A DNA stretch of 64,000 nt from an uncultured Ruminiclostridium sp. Its GTDB lineage: Bacteria > Bacillota > Clostridia > Oscillospirales > Acutalibacteraceae. The notes under the pieces were generated by a model. It had not been told where the DNA came from. It made no database searches and worked only from the letters and a program-made list of their open reading frames with translations. Below, piece by piece: positions 24,043 to 33,693 of the stretch; the stretch's first letter is position 1, and each line of letters begins with the position of its first letter. The stretch is from NCBI GenBank assembly GCA_902490005.1, contig CABUCM010000001.1:151527-215526 (forward strand), in the 5' to 3' direction. The translations under genes were made by a program, and so were the position numbers.

Positions 24043-25191
24043 ATGATTCAGACCCTGTCTTTGCTGGGTTCTACAGGTTCGGTTGGAACTCAGGCTCTGG
24101 ATATTGTCCGAAATCTGGGCATTCAAATTAAAGCCCTGGCGGCTTATCAGAATATCGAGTGTTTGGAGCAGCAAATTCGGGAATTCCGGCCTGAGTTTGC
24201 TGCCATTTATGATGTTGCCCTTGGAAAAGAATTAAAGGAAAGGGTGAAGGACTGCCCAACCCGCATCGGCACGGGAATGGAGGGCCTGATCGAAGCGGCT
24301 ACCCTGCCCAGTGCGGAAATGATGTTCAATTCCGTAGTAGGGATGGTAGGGCTTTGCCCTACTTTAGAGGCAATAAAGGCCAACAAAAAAATCGCCCTGG
24401 CCAATAAGGAAACCCTGGTGGCCGGCGGCGCGTTGGTCATGGCGGAAGCAAAAAAACACGGGGTGCCGGTTTATCCGGTGGACAGCGAGCATTCCGCTAT
24501 TTTTCAATGCCTGCAGGGCAGCCCGGGGAAAAAGGCACTGAAAAAACTGATTTTAACCGCTTCCGGCGGCCCGTTTTTTGGAAAAAGCCTAAAAGAGCTG
24601 GAACAGGTTACCCCGGAACAGGCCTTAAAGCATCCCAATTGGAATATGGGGGCGAAAATAACCATCGACTGCGCCACCATGATGAATAAAGGGCTGGAGA
24701 TCATGGAAGCGTCTTGGCTTTTCGATATGCCTATCTCCGCTGTGGACGTGGTGGTTCACCGGGAGAGCATTATCCATTCCATGGTGGAATTTCAGGATCA
24801 TTCGGTGCTGGCGCAGCTAGGGGTGCCGGATATGCGGATTCCCATTCAATACGCTTTAACTTATCCGGAACGGGTGGGATCCCCTGTGAAGAAGTTGGAC
24901 TTGACGCAAATCGGGTCGCTGACTTTCTTCCCGCCGGATGAAGAAAATTTCCTTTGCTTAAAAGCCTGTAAACAGGCTATGATATTAGGAGGAACGGCTC
25001 CGGCGGCGGCCAATGGAGCCAATGAACAGGCGGTGGCGCTGTTTTTACAGAAAAAGATTTCCTTTTTGGAGATTGGCAAAATGGTGGCCATGGCAATTGA
25101 GCGGCAGGCGGACAGGGAGCTTACCAAGTTGGAGGATATTCTAAAGGCAGACCGGGATGCAAGAGAATTTGTGTTGCGGGAAGCTGATTAA
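24043..25191 (+). CDS. dxr: 1-deoxy-D-xylulose 5-phosphate reductoisomerase
   Basis: The 382-residue enzyme makes MEP with NADPH, the first committed MEP-pathway step. ATG at 24043 gives MIQTLSLLGSTGSVGTQAL with the NADPH loop at the very start, as in the family; longer in-frame starts at 23965 and 24013 would add unrelated residues. Further marks are ALANKETLVAGG, PVDSEHSAIFQCL, TASGGPF, HPNWNMGAKITIDCATMMNKGLE and HRESIIHSMVEFQD. Next is a site-2 protease, an order usual in Firmicutes. Confidence 0.95.
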   Translation: MIQTLSLLGSTGSVGTQALDIVRNLGIQIKALAAYQNIECLEQQIREFRPEFAAIYDVALGKELKERVKDCPTRIGTGMEGLIEAATLPSAEMMFNSVVGMVGLCPTLEAIKANKKIALANKETLVAGGALVMAEAKKHGVPVYPVDSEHSAIFQCLQGSPGKKALKKLILTASGGPFFGKSLKELEQVTPEQALKHPNWNMGAKITIDCATMMNKGLEIMEASWLFDMPISAVDVVVHRESIIHSMVEFQDHSVLAQLGVPDMRIPIQYALTYPERVGSPVKKLDLTQIGSLTFFPPDEENFLCLKACKQAMILGGTAPAAANGANEQAVALFLQKKISFLEIGKMVAMAIERQADRELTKLEDILKADRDAREFVLREAD

Positions 25192-25197
25192 TTTGAG

Positions 25198-26322
25198 GTG
25201 ATTGTTATTCCCGAGGTTGTCATCAATATCTTATTGATTATTTTCGCCGTGCTTTTGTTTGAGTTCATTATTTTGTCTCATGAATTTGGACATTTTATCT
25301 CGGCAAAGCTTTCCGGCATTCGAGTCAACGAGTTTGCTTTGGGTATGGGCCCCAAGCTGCTTCATTTTAAACGGGGAGAGACGGAATACTCTTTGCGGGC
25401 GTTCCCCATCGGCGGCTTCTGCGCCATGGAGGGGGAAGACGAAACAAGCGACGACCCCAAGGCTTTCGGCAACAAAGCGGTGTGGAAACGCATTATCGTG
25501 GTAGTCGCCGGCGCCATCATGAATATTCTGCTGGGCGTGGTGCTGATGATGATTATCATTGGACAGCAAAGCGCTTTCAGTTCGACTACCATAGCCGAAT
25601 TTACGGAAAATTCCCTGACCCAGCAAAGCGGTTTGCAGAAGGGGGATGAGGTGGTCTCTATTAACGGTTACCGGGTATATACCGACCGGGATATGAGCTT
25701 TGCCCTGGCCTCTGACCAGCGGATCGCCCAGGCGCTGGAAAACGGCGGCAAGCTAACCGTGGATATGGAGGTTTACCGGAATGGCCAGGTTGTGGCCTTG
25801 AACGACCTGGAGTTTCCCAAAGTAACGGATAGCGACGGGAAGACCTACCTTTCCATCGATTTCAGGGTTTACGGCATTGAGAAAAATCCCTGGACATTGC
25901 TCAAAATGTCCTGTTCCTATACAGTATCCACCGTCCGCATGGTTTGGACCAGCCTGGTGGGCTTGCTGACGGGGAAATATGGCCTTAACGATATGGCTGG
26001 GCCCATCGGCGCGGCCCAGGCTATCGCCCAATCGGCGTCTCAAGGCCTTTCCGTGAATGTAAAAACAGCCATCAACAATATCCTGCTGATGATGACCATT
26101 ATCACGGTGAACCTGGGTATTGTCAATTTACTTCCCCTGCCCGCGCTGGATGGCGGCAGATTGGTGTTTTTGCTCATCGAGCTGATTTTCCGCAAACAGG
26201 TGCCCGCCAAGTATGAAGGCTGGGTGCACGCGGCGGGATTTGTTCTTTTGATGGTGCTGATGGTGGTAATCGCCTTCAGCGACGTTTTGAGACTGGTGAC
26301 AGGAAAGGGTATCGGCGGATGA
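25198..26322 (+). CDS. rseP: Site-2 (RIP) zinc metalloprotease
   Basis: The 374-residue protein has zinc ligands His28-Glu-Phe-Gly-His32 in SHEFGHFISAK within the first membrane segment, a PDZ domain around 120-190 (GLQKGDEVVSINGYRVY) and the C-terminal zinc motif LPLPALDGGRL near 318. It cleaves membrane-embedded substrates such as anti-sigma factors and signal peptides, as RseP/RasP do. GTG at 25198 is within the GAGGTGAT motif, so the exact start is uncertain. It overlaps ispG by four bases. Confidence 0.93.
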   Translation: MIVIPEVVINILLIIFAVLLFEFIILSHEFGHFISAKLSGIRVNEFALGMGPKLLHFKRGETEYSLRAFPIGGFCAMEGEDETSDDPKAFGNKAVWKRIIVVVAGAIMNILLGVVLMMIIIGQQSAFSSTTIAEFTENSLTQQSGLQKGDEVVSINGYRVYTDRDMSFALASDQRIAQALENGGKLTVDMEVYRNGQVVALNDLEFPKVTDSDGKTYLSIDFRVYGIEKNPWTLLKMSCSYTVSTVRMVWTSLVGLLTGKYGLNDMAGPIGAAQAIAQSASQGLSVNVKTAINNILLMMTIITVNLGIVNLLPLPALDGGRLVFLLIELIFRKQVPAKYEGWVHAAGFVLLMVLMVVIAFSDVLRLVTGKGIGG

Positions 26323-27374
26323 TAAAACGTAAGCTGAAAAAACAAGTGACGGTAGGCGGGATCCCCATAGGCGGCGAAAGCAAAATCACCGTCCAGTCTA
26401 TGCTGAACGTTCCCGCGGACCAAATTGGAAAAAGCGTGGAGCAGGCCCTTGCCTTGGAAAACGCTGGCTGTGATATCGTTAGAATCGCCGTTCCCAATAG
26501 GGAAGCGGTGAAGCTGGTTTACGCTCTCAAATCCGCCCTTACCATACCGGTGGTGGCGGATATTCATTTTGATTACCGCTTGGCTTTGGAATCCGCAGAG
26601 GCAGGGGTGGATAAAATCCGCATCAATCCGGGAAATATCGGCGATGAGAGCAAGGTTAAGGCGGTGGCGGATACCTGCCGCCAAAAGGGCATACCCATCC
26701 GCATCGGGGTGAATTCCGGCTCTCTGGAAAAGGAATTTTTAGCAAAATACGGCCATCCCACGCCGGAGGCTTTGCGGGACAGCGCGTTATACCACGCCTC
26801 GCTGCTAGAAAAATATGATTTTACCGATATTGTCCTTTCTATGAAATCATCTCATGTTCCCACCATGGTGAAAGCTTATGAGCTGACCAGCCAGGTCTGT
26901 GATTACCCACTGCACCTGGGGGTTACAGAGGCGGGCACCGAACGGCTGGGGATGATCAAATCCTCCGCCGGGATCGGCGCTTTGCTGCTGGAGGGCATTG
27001 GCGATACCATACGGGTATCCCTGACCGCGGACCCGGTGAAGGAGATCTACGCGGCAAAAGACCTGCTGAAAGCCCTGGAAATCGAAACGAAGGGGATCCA
27101 GCTAATTTCCTGCCCTACCTGCGGGCGCACTAGAATCGACCTAATCGGTTTGGCTAATCAGGTACAGGAAGCGTTAAGAGACTGTGAAAAGGACCTGACC
27201 GTGGCGGTGATGGGATGTGTGGTCAACGGCCCGGGCGAGGCCCGGGAAGCGGATATTGGCATTGCCGGCGGCAACGGAGAGGGCTTAATTTTCAAAAAGG
27301 GACAAGTCCTCAGAAAAGTGCCGGAGGATCAATTATTGCGGGAATTATTGAAGGAAATCGAATCCATGGATTGA
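26319..27374 (+). CDS. ispG: 4-hydroxy-3-methylbut-2-en-1-yl diphosphate synthase
   Basis: The 351-residue [4Fe-4S] enzyme converts MEcPP to HMBPP. Ligands are in ISCPTCGRTRIDL (Cys near 265 and 268) and GCVVNGPGEAREADIGIAGG (near 300). The TIM-barrel part has QSMLNVPADQIGKSVEQ, VADIHFDYRLAL and IRINPGNIG. It needs reduced ferredoxin or flavodoxin, common in this kind of anaerobe. It sits four bases inside the end of rseP and two bases before the polC frame. Confidence 0.96.
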   Translation: MIKRKLKKQVTVGGIPIGGESKITVQSMLNVPADQIGKSVEQALALENAGCDIVRIAVPNREAVKLVYALKSALTIPVVADIHFDYRLALESAEAGVDKIRINPGNIGDESKVKAVADTCRQKGIPIRIGVNSGSLEKEFLAKYGHPTPEALRDSALYHASLLEKYDFTDIVLSMKSSHVPTMVKAYELTSQVCDYPLHLGVTEAGTERLGMIKSSAGIGALLLEGIGDTIRVSLTADPVKEIYAAKDLLKALEIETKGIQLISCPTCGRTRIDLIGLANQVQEALRDCEKDLTVAVMGCVVNGPGEAREADIGIAGGNGEGLIFKKGQVLRKVPEDQLLRELLKEIESMD

Positions 27375-27393
27375 AATGACTGAGGTGTCTTTT

Positions 27394-30300
27394 TTGAAAA
27401 ACTTTGGCGAACTGTTTCAAGGCTATTTAAAAGATCAGGAGCTGTTATCTCAGCTTGGTCCAGGCATGGTCCAGGCTATGAAAATTGACTCTAAAAATAG
27501 GAAAATGGAGCTGGATGTGGCGTTTGACAATCTTGTGAAGCGCCGCGTCCTTTTTGATGGGGAAAAAAAGCTGCAAAAGTCGGCATTAAATTTAAATTCC
27601 GTCAGCATTCAGCCTCACTTTCCCGCGGAGGCGTTTTCCGCGGATTATTATCCAGAACTGATGGAAGAGCTGCGGCGGCGCATCGCCAGCCTGAACGGCA
27701 CAGTGAAGGATTCCACCGCCAAGGTGGACGGCAACTGCCTGACGGTGACCTTAACCCACGGCGGCGCGGAAATTTTGAAAAGCAAAAGGTTTGATAAAGA
27801 GCTTGCTAAGCTGATCCAAACGGAATTCGGGAAATCTTTTCAAGTGGATTTCGATGGGGTTACATCCATCGAGGCGGACAGCGCCGTTTACCAGGAACAC
27901 CGGGCGATCCGCCAGGTGAAGGAAGAGCGAAAACGAGTGGTGGAGGAAATTGAAACCTACGAAAGCAAGAATTTCGAGGGGAAACGAAAGGATACCGCCC
28001 CTATAACCATTCGGGAAGGGGACAACCTGTATCCCCAGGTGGTGCTCTCCACCGCAAAGGTGCTTTATGGCAAGCCCATAAAGGGCCAGCCGATGCCCAT
28101 CGCCAAGGTGACTCCGGACGCGGGTAACGTTACGATCTGGGGCGAGGTGTTTTCCGCCGAGCAGCGGGAAACCCGTGACGGAAGCAAAAAAATTTATTCC
28201 ATCAACGTGACAGATTATACCAGCTCTCAAACGCTGAAGATCATTGAGGCGAAAAGTTTATGTAAACCTCTTGACACGATATCTAAGGGCATGTGCCTAT
28301 TGATCCGGGGCGAGGTAAGCTACGATAAATACGACCGTGAGGTGATCATCCGACCCCGGAGCCTGAGTACGGTGGAAAGAGTAAAGGTGGTGGACGATGC
28401 CCCGGTAAAAAGGGTGGAGCTTCATCTACATACCAACATGTCGTCCATGGACGGCGTGACCCCGGCGGCGGATTTAATTAACCGGGCCTATTCCTGGGGC
28501 CACAAGGCCATCGCCATTACCGACCACGGCGTGGCCCAGGCGTTCCCTGACGCCATGAACGCGGTGAACGCGATCCGCGGCAAGGGCGGGGAAATGAAAG
28601 TCATTTACGGCACGGAAGCATATTTTGTCAACGATATGGTGCCTGTAGTCAAAGGGGACAGCGAAATGCCATTTGATGGAGATTATGTCTCCTTCGACTT
28701 GGAAACCACAGGCTTAAGCGCCGCCAATGACCGGATTACGGAAATCGGCGCGGTGCGGATTCACAACGGGGAAATCACCGATGTGTTCAATACCTTTGTG
28801 AACCCGGAACGGCCCATCCCGGCGAAAATCACGGAGCTGACCGGGATCAACGACAGTATGGTCATCGACGCACCCAAGGAAAAAGAAGCGGTAAAGGCCT
28901 TTTTAGAATTCTGCGGCACCGAGCCGGTTCTGCTGGCCCATAACGCGCCGTTTGATACCTCCTTTATCCAGGCGGTGGCGACGCGGCATAATTTGGACTT
29001 TACCAATACCTATCTGGATACGGTGCCCATGTGCCGCACCATGCTGCCCGGCATCAAAAACCATAAGCTGGACACAGTGGCAAAGCATTTGAAGCTGGCG
29101 CCCTTTAACCATCACCGGGCAAGCGACGACGCTATGGTGCTGGCTAATATCTTTTTGGTACTGCTTCAGCGGCTTCAGGAGGATTATAGTATCGGCAACG
29201 TGTCCCAGATCAATACGGCTCTAGCGGGCGGGGATATTAAAAAGCTGCGTTCTTACCATCAGATTATACTGGTAAAAAACCCAACAGGACTGAAAAACCT
29301 GTATAAACTAATTTCCTACGCCCATCTGAATTATTTCTATAAAAAGCCGAGAATCCCCAAAAGCGTGCTGATGAAGCACCGGGAGGGTTTGCTGATCGGC
29401 TCCGCCTGCGAAGCGGGAGAATTGTTCCGGGCCATTATATCCGGCCAGCCCTGGAACGAGCTGGTGAGCATCGCTAAGTTTTACGATTATCTTGAAATTC
29501 AGCCCTTGGGCAACAATATGTTCATGCTCCGGGATGGCACGGTTCAGTCCGAGGAGCAGCTGAAAGAGTTTAACCGCACGGTTATCAAGTTGGGGGAGGA
29601 GCTGAATAAGCCGGTGGTCGCCACCTGCGACGTTCACTTTATGGATCCTCACGACAGCGATTACCGGAAAATCCTGATGGCCGGCCAGGGCTTTACCGAC
29701 GCGGACCAACAGGCGCCCCTCTATTACCGGACCACGCCGGAGATGCTCCAGGAGTTTGCCTATTTGGGCAAGGATAAGGCGTATGAGGTGGTGGTGGAGA
29801 ACCCCAACAAAATCGCGGAAGAGGTGGAAGACGTCAGTCCCATTCCGCCAGGGGTGTTCCCGCCGTTCATCGACGGGGCGGAGGAGCAGCTTACCACCAT
29901 TACCTGGGAGCGGGCAAAAAAAATGTATGGTGACCCTCTGCCGCAGATCGTATATGACCGCCTGGACCGGGAGCTTTCCTCCATTACCAAGCACGGCTTC
30001 TCGGTGTTGTATATGACAGCCCAAAAGCTGGTGGCGGATTCCGAGGCCCACGGTTACCTGGTAGGCTCTCGTGGTTCCGTTGGCTCCAGCTTTGTGGCCA
30101 CCATGTCTGGTATTTCTGAGGTAAACCCGCTGTGCCCCCATTATGTGTGCCCTAACTGCCACCACAGCGAGTTTATAACCGACGGCTCCGTGGGTTCCGG
30201 CTTCGACCTGCCGGACAAAAATTGTCCGGAATGCGGTACCCCATACCATCGGGATGGCCACGATATCCCATTTGAAACCTTTCTGGGCTTCGACGGCGAT

Positions 30301-31740
30301 AAAACCCCTGATATCGACCTGAACTTTTCCGGTGAGTATCAAAGCGACGCCCACCGGTATACGGAAACCCTGTTCGGCAAGGACAATGTGTTCAAGGCCG
30401 GCACCATCGCCACGGTGGCGGAAAAAACCGGCATCGGCTTTGTGAAAAAATACGCCGAAAGCAAAGGCGTTATGATGCACCGGGCGGAGGAGGCCAGATT
30501 GGCTGCGGGATGCACCGGCGTTAAGCGGACCACCGGCCAGCACCCCGGCGGCATGGTGGTCGTGCCCAGAGGCATGGAGGTTTACGACTTCTGCCCGGTG
30601 CAGCATCCCGCCAACGACCAGAACTCTGATAATATCACCACCCACTTCGACTTCCATTCCATCCACGATACCATCTGCAAGCTGGATGAACTGGGCCATG
30701 ATGTTCCCTCTATTTACCGTTATTTGGAGGATTATACCGGCATCAACGTGATGGATGTGTCCATGAGCGACCCGGAGGTTATGTCGTTGTTTACCTCCAC
30801 AGAGGCCTTAGGGGTGAAGCCGGAGGACATCGATTCTCAAACCGGCACGTTTTCCCTGCCGGAGGTGGGTACCCATTTTGTGCGCCAAATGCTCATTGAT
30901 TCCCAGCCCAAGACCTTTTCCGACCTGCTGCAGGTTTCCGGCCTGTCCCACGGCACCGACGTTTGGATCGGCAACGCCCAGGACTTGATCGCCAATAAAA
31001 CCTGTACCATTTCCGAGGTAATCGGTACCCGTGACAGCATTATGACTTATTTGCTCCACAAGGGCTTAGAGCCCAAAATGGCGTTTAAGATCATGGAGAT
31101 CACCCGAAAGGGAAAGGCCAAAAAACTGCTGACAGAAGAGCATTACCAGGCCATGCGGGACCACGGCGTGCCGGAATGGTATATCGAGTCCTGCTTAAAG
31201 ATTAAATACATGTTCCCCAAGGCCCACGCCGCCGCTTATATGATTTCCACCCTGCGGCTGGGCTGGTATAAGGTACACCGCCCGGTGGAGTATTACGCCG
31301 CTTATTTTACCGTCCGGGGCGAGGATTTTGACGCCGCCGTGGTGGTGAAGGGAAAAGACGCGGTTCGGGCTAAGATGCTGGAAATTCAGCAGAAGGGAAA
31401 GGAAGCCAGCGCCAAGGATAACGCCAGCTACGCCACATTGCAAATCGTCAATGAAATGCTGGCCAGGGGCATCCAGGTTCTTCCCATTGATATCTATAAA
31501 TCCGACGCCAGAAAGTATTTGGTGGAGGACGGCAAAATCCGCCTGCCGTTCGGTTCTTTGCCGGGGGTGGGTGGCGCCGCCGCCGCTACCTTGGCTGCCG
31601 CGAGGGAAACCGGCGGGGAGTTTATCTCTATAGATGATTTCCAGGCCAGAGCCAAGGTGGGTAAGGCGGTCATTGAAACCCTGAAGGAAACCGGCGCGTT
31701 CCAGGGATTGCCGGACAGCAGCCAAATGACGTTATTTTAA
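27394..31740 (+). CDS. polC: DNA polymerase III alpha subunit, PolC type
   Basis: The replicase of about 1448 residues has the PolC order: N-terminal domains, OB-fold (NVTIWGEVFSAEQRET), PHP domain (HLHTNMSSMDGVTPAADLI) interrupted near residue 430-592 by a DnaQ-like 3'-5' exonuclease (FDLETTGLSAANDRITEIGA), a zinc finger (CPNCHHSEF and CPECGTPYH), the polymerase core (GFDGDKTPDIDLNFSGEYQ) and a C-terminal tail ending SQMTLF. TTG at 27394 is preferred because GAGGTG lies seven bases upstream; ATG 27376 adds six residues. PolC proofreading makes it the main Firmicutes replicase. Confidence 0.97.
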   Translation: MKNFGELFQGYLKDQELLSQLGPGMVQAMKIDSKNRKMELDVAFDNLVKRRVLFDGEKKLQKSALNLNSVSIQPHFPAEAFSADYYPELMEELRRRIASLNGTVKDSTAKVDGNCLTVTLTHGGAEILKSKRFDKELAKLIQTEFGKSFQVDFDGVTSIEADSAVYQEHRAIRQVKEERKRVVEEIETYESKNFEGKRKDTAPITIREGDNLYPQVVLSTAKVLYGKPIKGQPMPIAKVTPDAGNVTIWGEVFSAEQRETRDGSKKIYSINVTDYTSSQTLKIIEAKSLCKPLDTISKGMCLLIRGEVSYDKYDREVIIRPRSLSTVERVKVVDDAPVKRVELHLHTNMSSMDGVTPAADLINRAYSWGHKAIAITDHGVAQAFPDAMNAVNAIRGKGGEMKVIYGTEAYFVNDMVPVVKGDSEMPFDGDYVSFDLETTGLSAANDRITEIGAVRIHNGEITDVFNTFVNPERPIPAKITELTGINDSMVIDAPKEKEAVKAFLEFCGTEPVLLAHNAPFDTSFIQAVATRHNLDFTNTYLDTVPMCRTMLPGIKNHKLDTVAKHLKLAPFNHHRASDDAMVLANIFLVLLQRLQEDYSIGNVSQINTALAGGDIKKLRSYHQIILVKNPTGLKNLYKLISYAHLNYFYKKPRIPKSVLMKHREGLLIGSACEAGELFRAIISGQPWNELVSIAKFYDYLEIQPLGNNMFMLRDGTVQSEEQLKEFNRTVIKLGEELNKPVVATCDVHFMDPHDSDYRKILMAGQGFTDADQQAPLYYRTTPEMLQEFAYLGKDKAYEVVVENPNKIAEEVEDVSPIPPGVFPPFIDGAEEQLTTITWERAKKMYGDPLPQIVYDRLDRELSSITKHGFSVLYMTAQKLVADSEAHGYLVGSRGSVGSSFVATMSGISEVNPLCPHYVCPNCHHSEFITDGSVGSGFDLPDKNCPECGTPYHRDGHDIPFETFLGFDGDKTPDIDLNFSGEYQSDAHRYTETLFGKDNVFKAGTIATVAEKTGIGFVKKYAESKGVMMHRAEEARLAAGCTGVKRTTGQHPGGMVVVPRGMEVYDFCPVQHPANDQNSDNITTHFDFHSIHDTICKLDELGHDVPSIYRYLEDYTGINVMDVSMSDPEVMSLFTSTEALGVKPEDIDSQTGTFSLPEVGTHFVRQMLIDSQPKTFSDLLQVSGLSHGTDVWIGNAQDLIANKTCTISEVIGTRDSIMTYLLHKGLEPKMAFKIMEITRKGKAKKLLTEEHYQAMRDHGVPEWYIESCLKIKYMFPKAHAAAYMISTLRLGWYKVHRPVEYYAAYFTVRGEDFDAAVVVKGKDAVRAKMLEIQQKGKEASAKDNASYATLQIVNEMLARGIQVLPIDIYKSDARKYLVEDGKIRLPFGSLPGVGGAAAATLAAARETGGEFISIDDFQARAKVGKAVIETLKETGAFQGLPDSSQMTLF

Positions 31741-31748
31741 GAAAAAAG

Positions 31749-31777
31749 TTGACAGCGATAGTTTATCGTGTTATTAT
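31749..31777 (+). promoter_or_regulatory. his operon promoter with spacer dyad
   Basis: TTGACA (31749-31754) and TATTAT (31772-31777) have a 17-base spacer. The spacer has a perfect inverted repeat CGATA-GTT-TATCG (31756-31768), placed to act as an operator. No T-box leader is present: only about 40 bases separate the start from hisZ. Confidence 0.75.
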
Positions 31778-31823
31778 AGTAGCACGCTAAAGCGTTATCA
31801 CTTTTTTTGGAGAGTTTTTACTT

Positions 31824-33020
31824 ATGAAAAAATATTGTAAGATCACACCGGAAGGAACCAGAGACATCCTTTTTGAGGAATGCCTTACCTACCGGAATAT
31901 TGAAAAATTGCTTGCCAGCGTGTTCCAGTCCAGAGGTTTTCATGAGGTAATTACCCCAGGGCTGGAATATTACGACGTGTTTTCCCAGGGAGAGTCCACC
32001 ATTCCCCAGGAGTTTATGTTCAAGGTCACCGACAATAAAGGCAGGCTGATGGTGGTGCGGCCGGATTCTACTTTACCCATTGCCCGGCTGACCGCTGCCC
32101 GGCTGCAAAACGAGCCAAAGCCTCTGCGGCTTTACTATACCCAAAAGGTTTACCATAATTATCCCAGCCTGCGGGGGCGGAATAATGAAGTGAATCAAAG
32201 CGGGATCGAGCTGTTGGGCGCCAGCGGCGTCCGGGCGGATCTAGAGGTGCTCACCACGGCGGTAGAGGCTTTAAGCCGCTGCGTCCCGGATTACCGGATT
32301 GAACTGGGCCATGCCGGCTTTTTCCGGGCTCTGGTGAAGGAGCTGCCCATTGATGACGAGGTGAGGGAAACCATCCGCAGTTCTATTGAGCAGAAAAATT
32401 ACGCCGCTTTGGATACGATTTTAGACCGGCTGGAGCAATCCCAGGCGGTGCTGGCGATTCGCAAGCTGCCCAGGCTGTTCGGCGGCGAAGAGGTCTTTGA
32501 CGAGGCTTTTGCCTTGTGTTCTCAGATCCAGGAGGCGCAGGAGCCTTTGGAATACTTAAAGGGCTTATACCAGAAGCTGGCAAGGCTTGGTATGGGCAAT
32601 AAGCTGATGATCGACCTTGGGCTGGTACATCGGAATGATTATTACAGCGATATCGTGTTCAGCGGTTATGTGCTTGGCTCTGGCGACGCGGTGCTAAGCG
32701 GCGGGCGTTACGACCGTCTGTTGGAGGCATTTGATTCTCCTATGCCGGCTATCGGGTTCGCCATTGATAACAATGCTTTGACCAAGCTGATGATGGACCG
32801 TGGAAATATTCCGCCTCAGAAAACGGCGGATGTCCTGATTCACGGGGATGACGGATGCGAGATCAAGGCGCTGGATTACAGCAATTCCCTGAAAATGAGC
32901 GGATTGTCCTGTGAAAACAGCGTGTTTGAAACAAGAGAAGCCGCCGTTGATTACGCGAAAACGAAAAAAATTCCCAGAATCGATTTTGTCGGTTCTGAGA
33001 TTGAAACCAAATTATTATAA
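31824..33020 (+). CDS. hisZ: ATP phosphoribosyltransferase regulatory subunit
   Basis: The 398-residue protein is a histidyl-tRNA synthetase paralogue: TPEGTRDILFEECLTYRNIE, motif 2-like RLYYTQKVYHNY, and YYSDIVFSGYVLGSGDAVLSGGRYDRLLEAFD (32640-32735), but it lacks the anticodon domain. HisZ activates the short catalytic HisG and conveys histidine feedback. The short HisG encoded next confirms the role. TTTGGAGAG precedes the ATG. First gene of the operon. Confidence 0.93.
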   Translation: MKKYCKITPEGTRDILFEECLTYRNIEKLLASVFQSRGFHEVITPGLEYYDVFSQGESTIPQEFMFKVTDNKGRLMVVRPDSTLPIARLTAARLQNEPKPLRLYYTQKVYHNYPSLRGRNNEVNQSGIELLGASGVRADLEVLTTAVEALSRCVPDYRIELGHAGFFRALVKELPIDDEVRETIRSSIEQKNYAALDTILDRLEQSQAVLAIRKLPRLFGGEEVFDEAFALCSQIQEAQEPLEYLKGLYQKLARLGMGNKLMIDLGLVHRNDYYSDIVFSGYVLGSGDAVLSGGRYDRLLEAFDSPMPAIGFAIDNNALTKLMMDRGNIPPQKTADVLIHGDDGCEIKALDYSNSLKMSGLSCENSVFETREAAVDYAKTKKIPRIDFVGSEIETKLL

Positions 33021-33033
33021 GGGAGGAAACAAA

Positions 33034-33693
33034 ATGAAACCTCTCAGAATTGCCCTGACCAAGGGGCGCTTGGAGCGGGATACCGTAGGTTTATTTGAAG
33101 AAATGGGCCTGGACTGCGCCGCCCTTCGGGATAAAGGCAGAAAGCTGATTTTGCCGGTAGGCAACGGAGAGATCGAAGCGGTGCTGGCGAAAGCGGCGGA
33201 TGTGATCACCTATGTGGAGCACGGCGTCTGTGATTTAGGCGTGGTGGGAAAAGATACTATTCTGGAAAACGGCACCGGCTTTTATGAGATTTTAGATTTG
33301 GGCTTCGGCAAATGCAAGTTCGCGTTGGCGGGGCCGAAAAATAAAGATTTCTTCGGCGGGTACTCGGCGAAAACAATCGCCTCCAAGTATCCCAATGTCA
33401 CCAGGAATTATGTGGAAGAAAAAGGCATGGACGTCAGGATTATCAAAATCGAGGGGTCGGTGGAACTGGCTCCCTTGCTGGGATTGTCCGACGCCATTGT
33501 GGATATTGTAGAAACCGGTTCTACCTTAAAGGAGAACGGTTTGGAGGTCATCGACGACGTGGCCCCCATTTCTGCCAGGCTCATCGCTAACGTGGCCAGC
33601 TTAAAGCTGAGAAAGCGGGAAATTGAAGACCTGGCCGACCGCATGGAGGCGGCGAAAAAAGCGCTGCGGCGGAAAAAGGAGGAAACAAAATGA
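33034..33693 (+). CDS. hisG: ATP phosphoribosyltransferase, short form
   Basis: The 219-residue catalytic subunit joins ATP and PRPP in the first step of histidine synthesis. ATG at 33034 follows GGGAGGAAAC and gives MKPLRIALTKGRLERDT; the open frame to 32911 overlaps hisZ. Core marks are GVCDLGVVGKDTILE and the PRPP loop VDIVETGSTLKENGLEV. It has no C-terminal regulatory domain, so it needs HisZ. It overlaps hisD by four bases. Confidence 0.95.
   Translation: MKPLRIALTKGRLERDTVGLFEEMGLDCAALRDKGRKLILPVGNGEIEAVLAKAADVITYVEHGVCDLGVVGKDTILENGTGFYEILDLGFGKCKFALAGPKNKDFFGGYSAKTIASKYPNVTRNYVEEKGMDVRIIKIEGSVELAPLLGLSDAIVDIVETGSTLKENGLEVIDDVAPISARLIANVASLKLRKREIEDLADRMEAAKKALRRKKEETK

Noticed and set aside
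29308..30699. Long minus-strand open frame inside polC (463 codons).
   Set aside because: The plus strand is well-conserved PolC across the whole stretch; the opposite frame has no recognisable domain or SD.
31741..31823. Possible T-box or other riboswitch before the his operon.
   Set aside because: Only about 45 bases lie between the likely transcription start and hisZ, too short for a T-box, and no specifier loop or terminator is seen.
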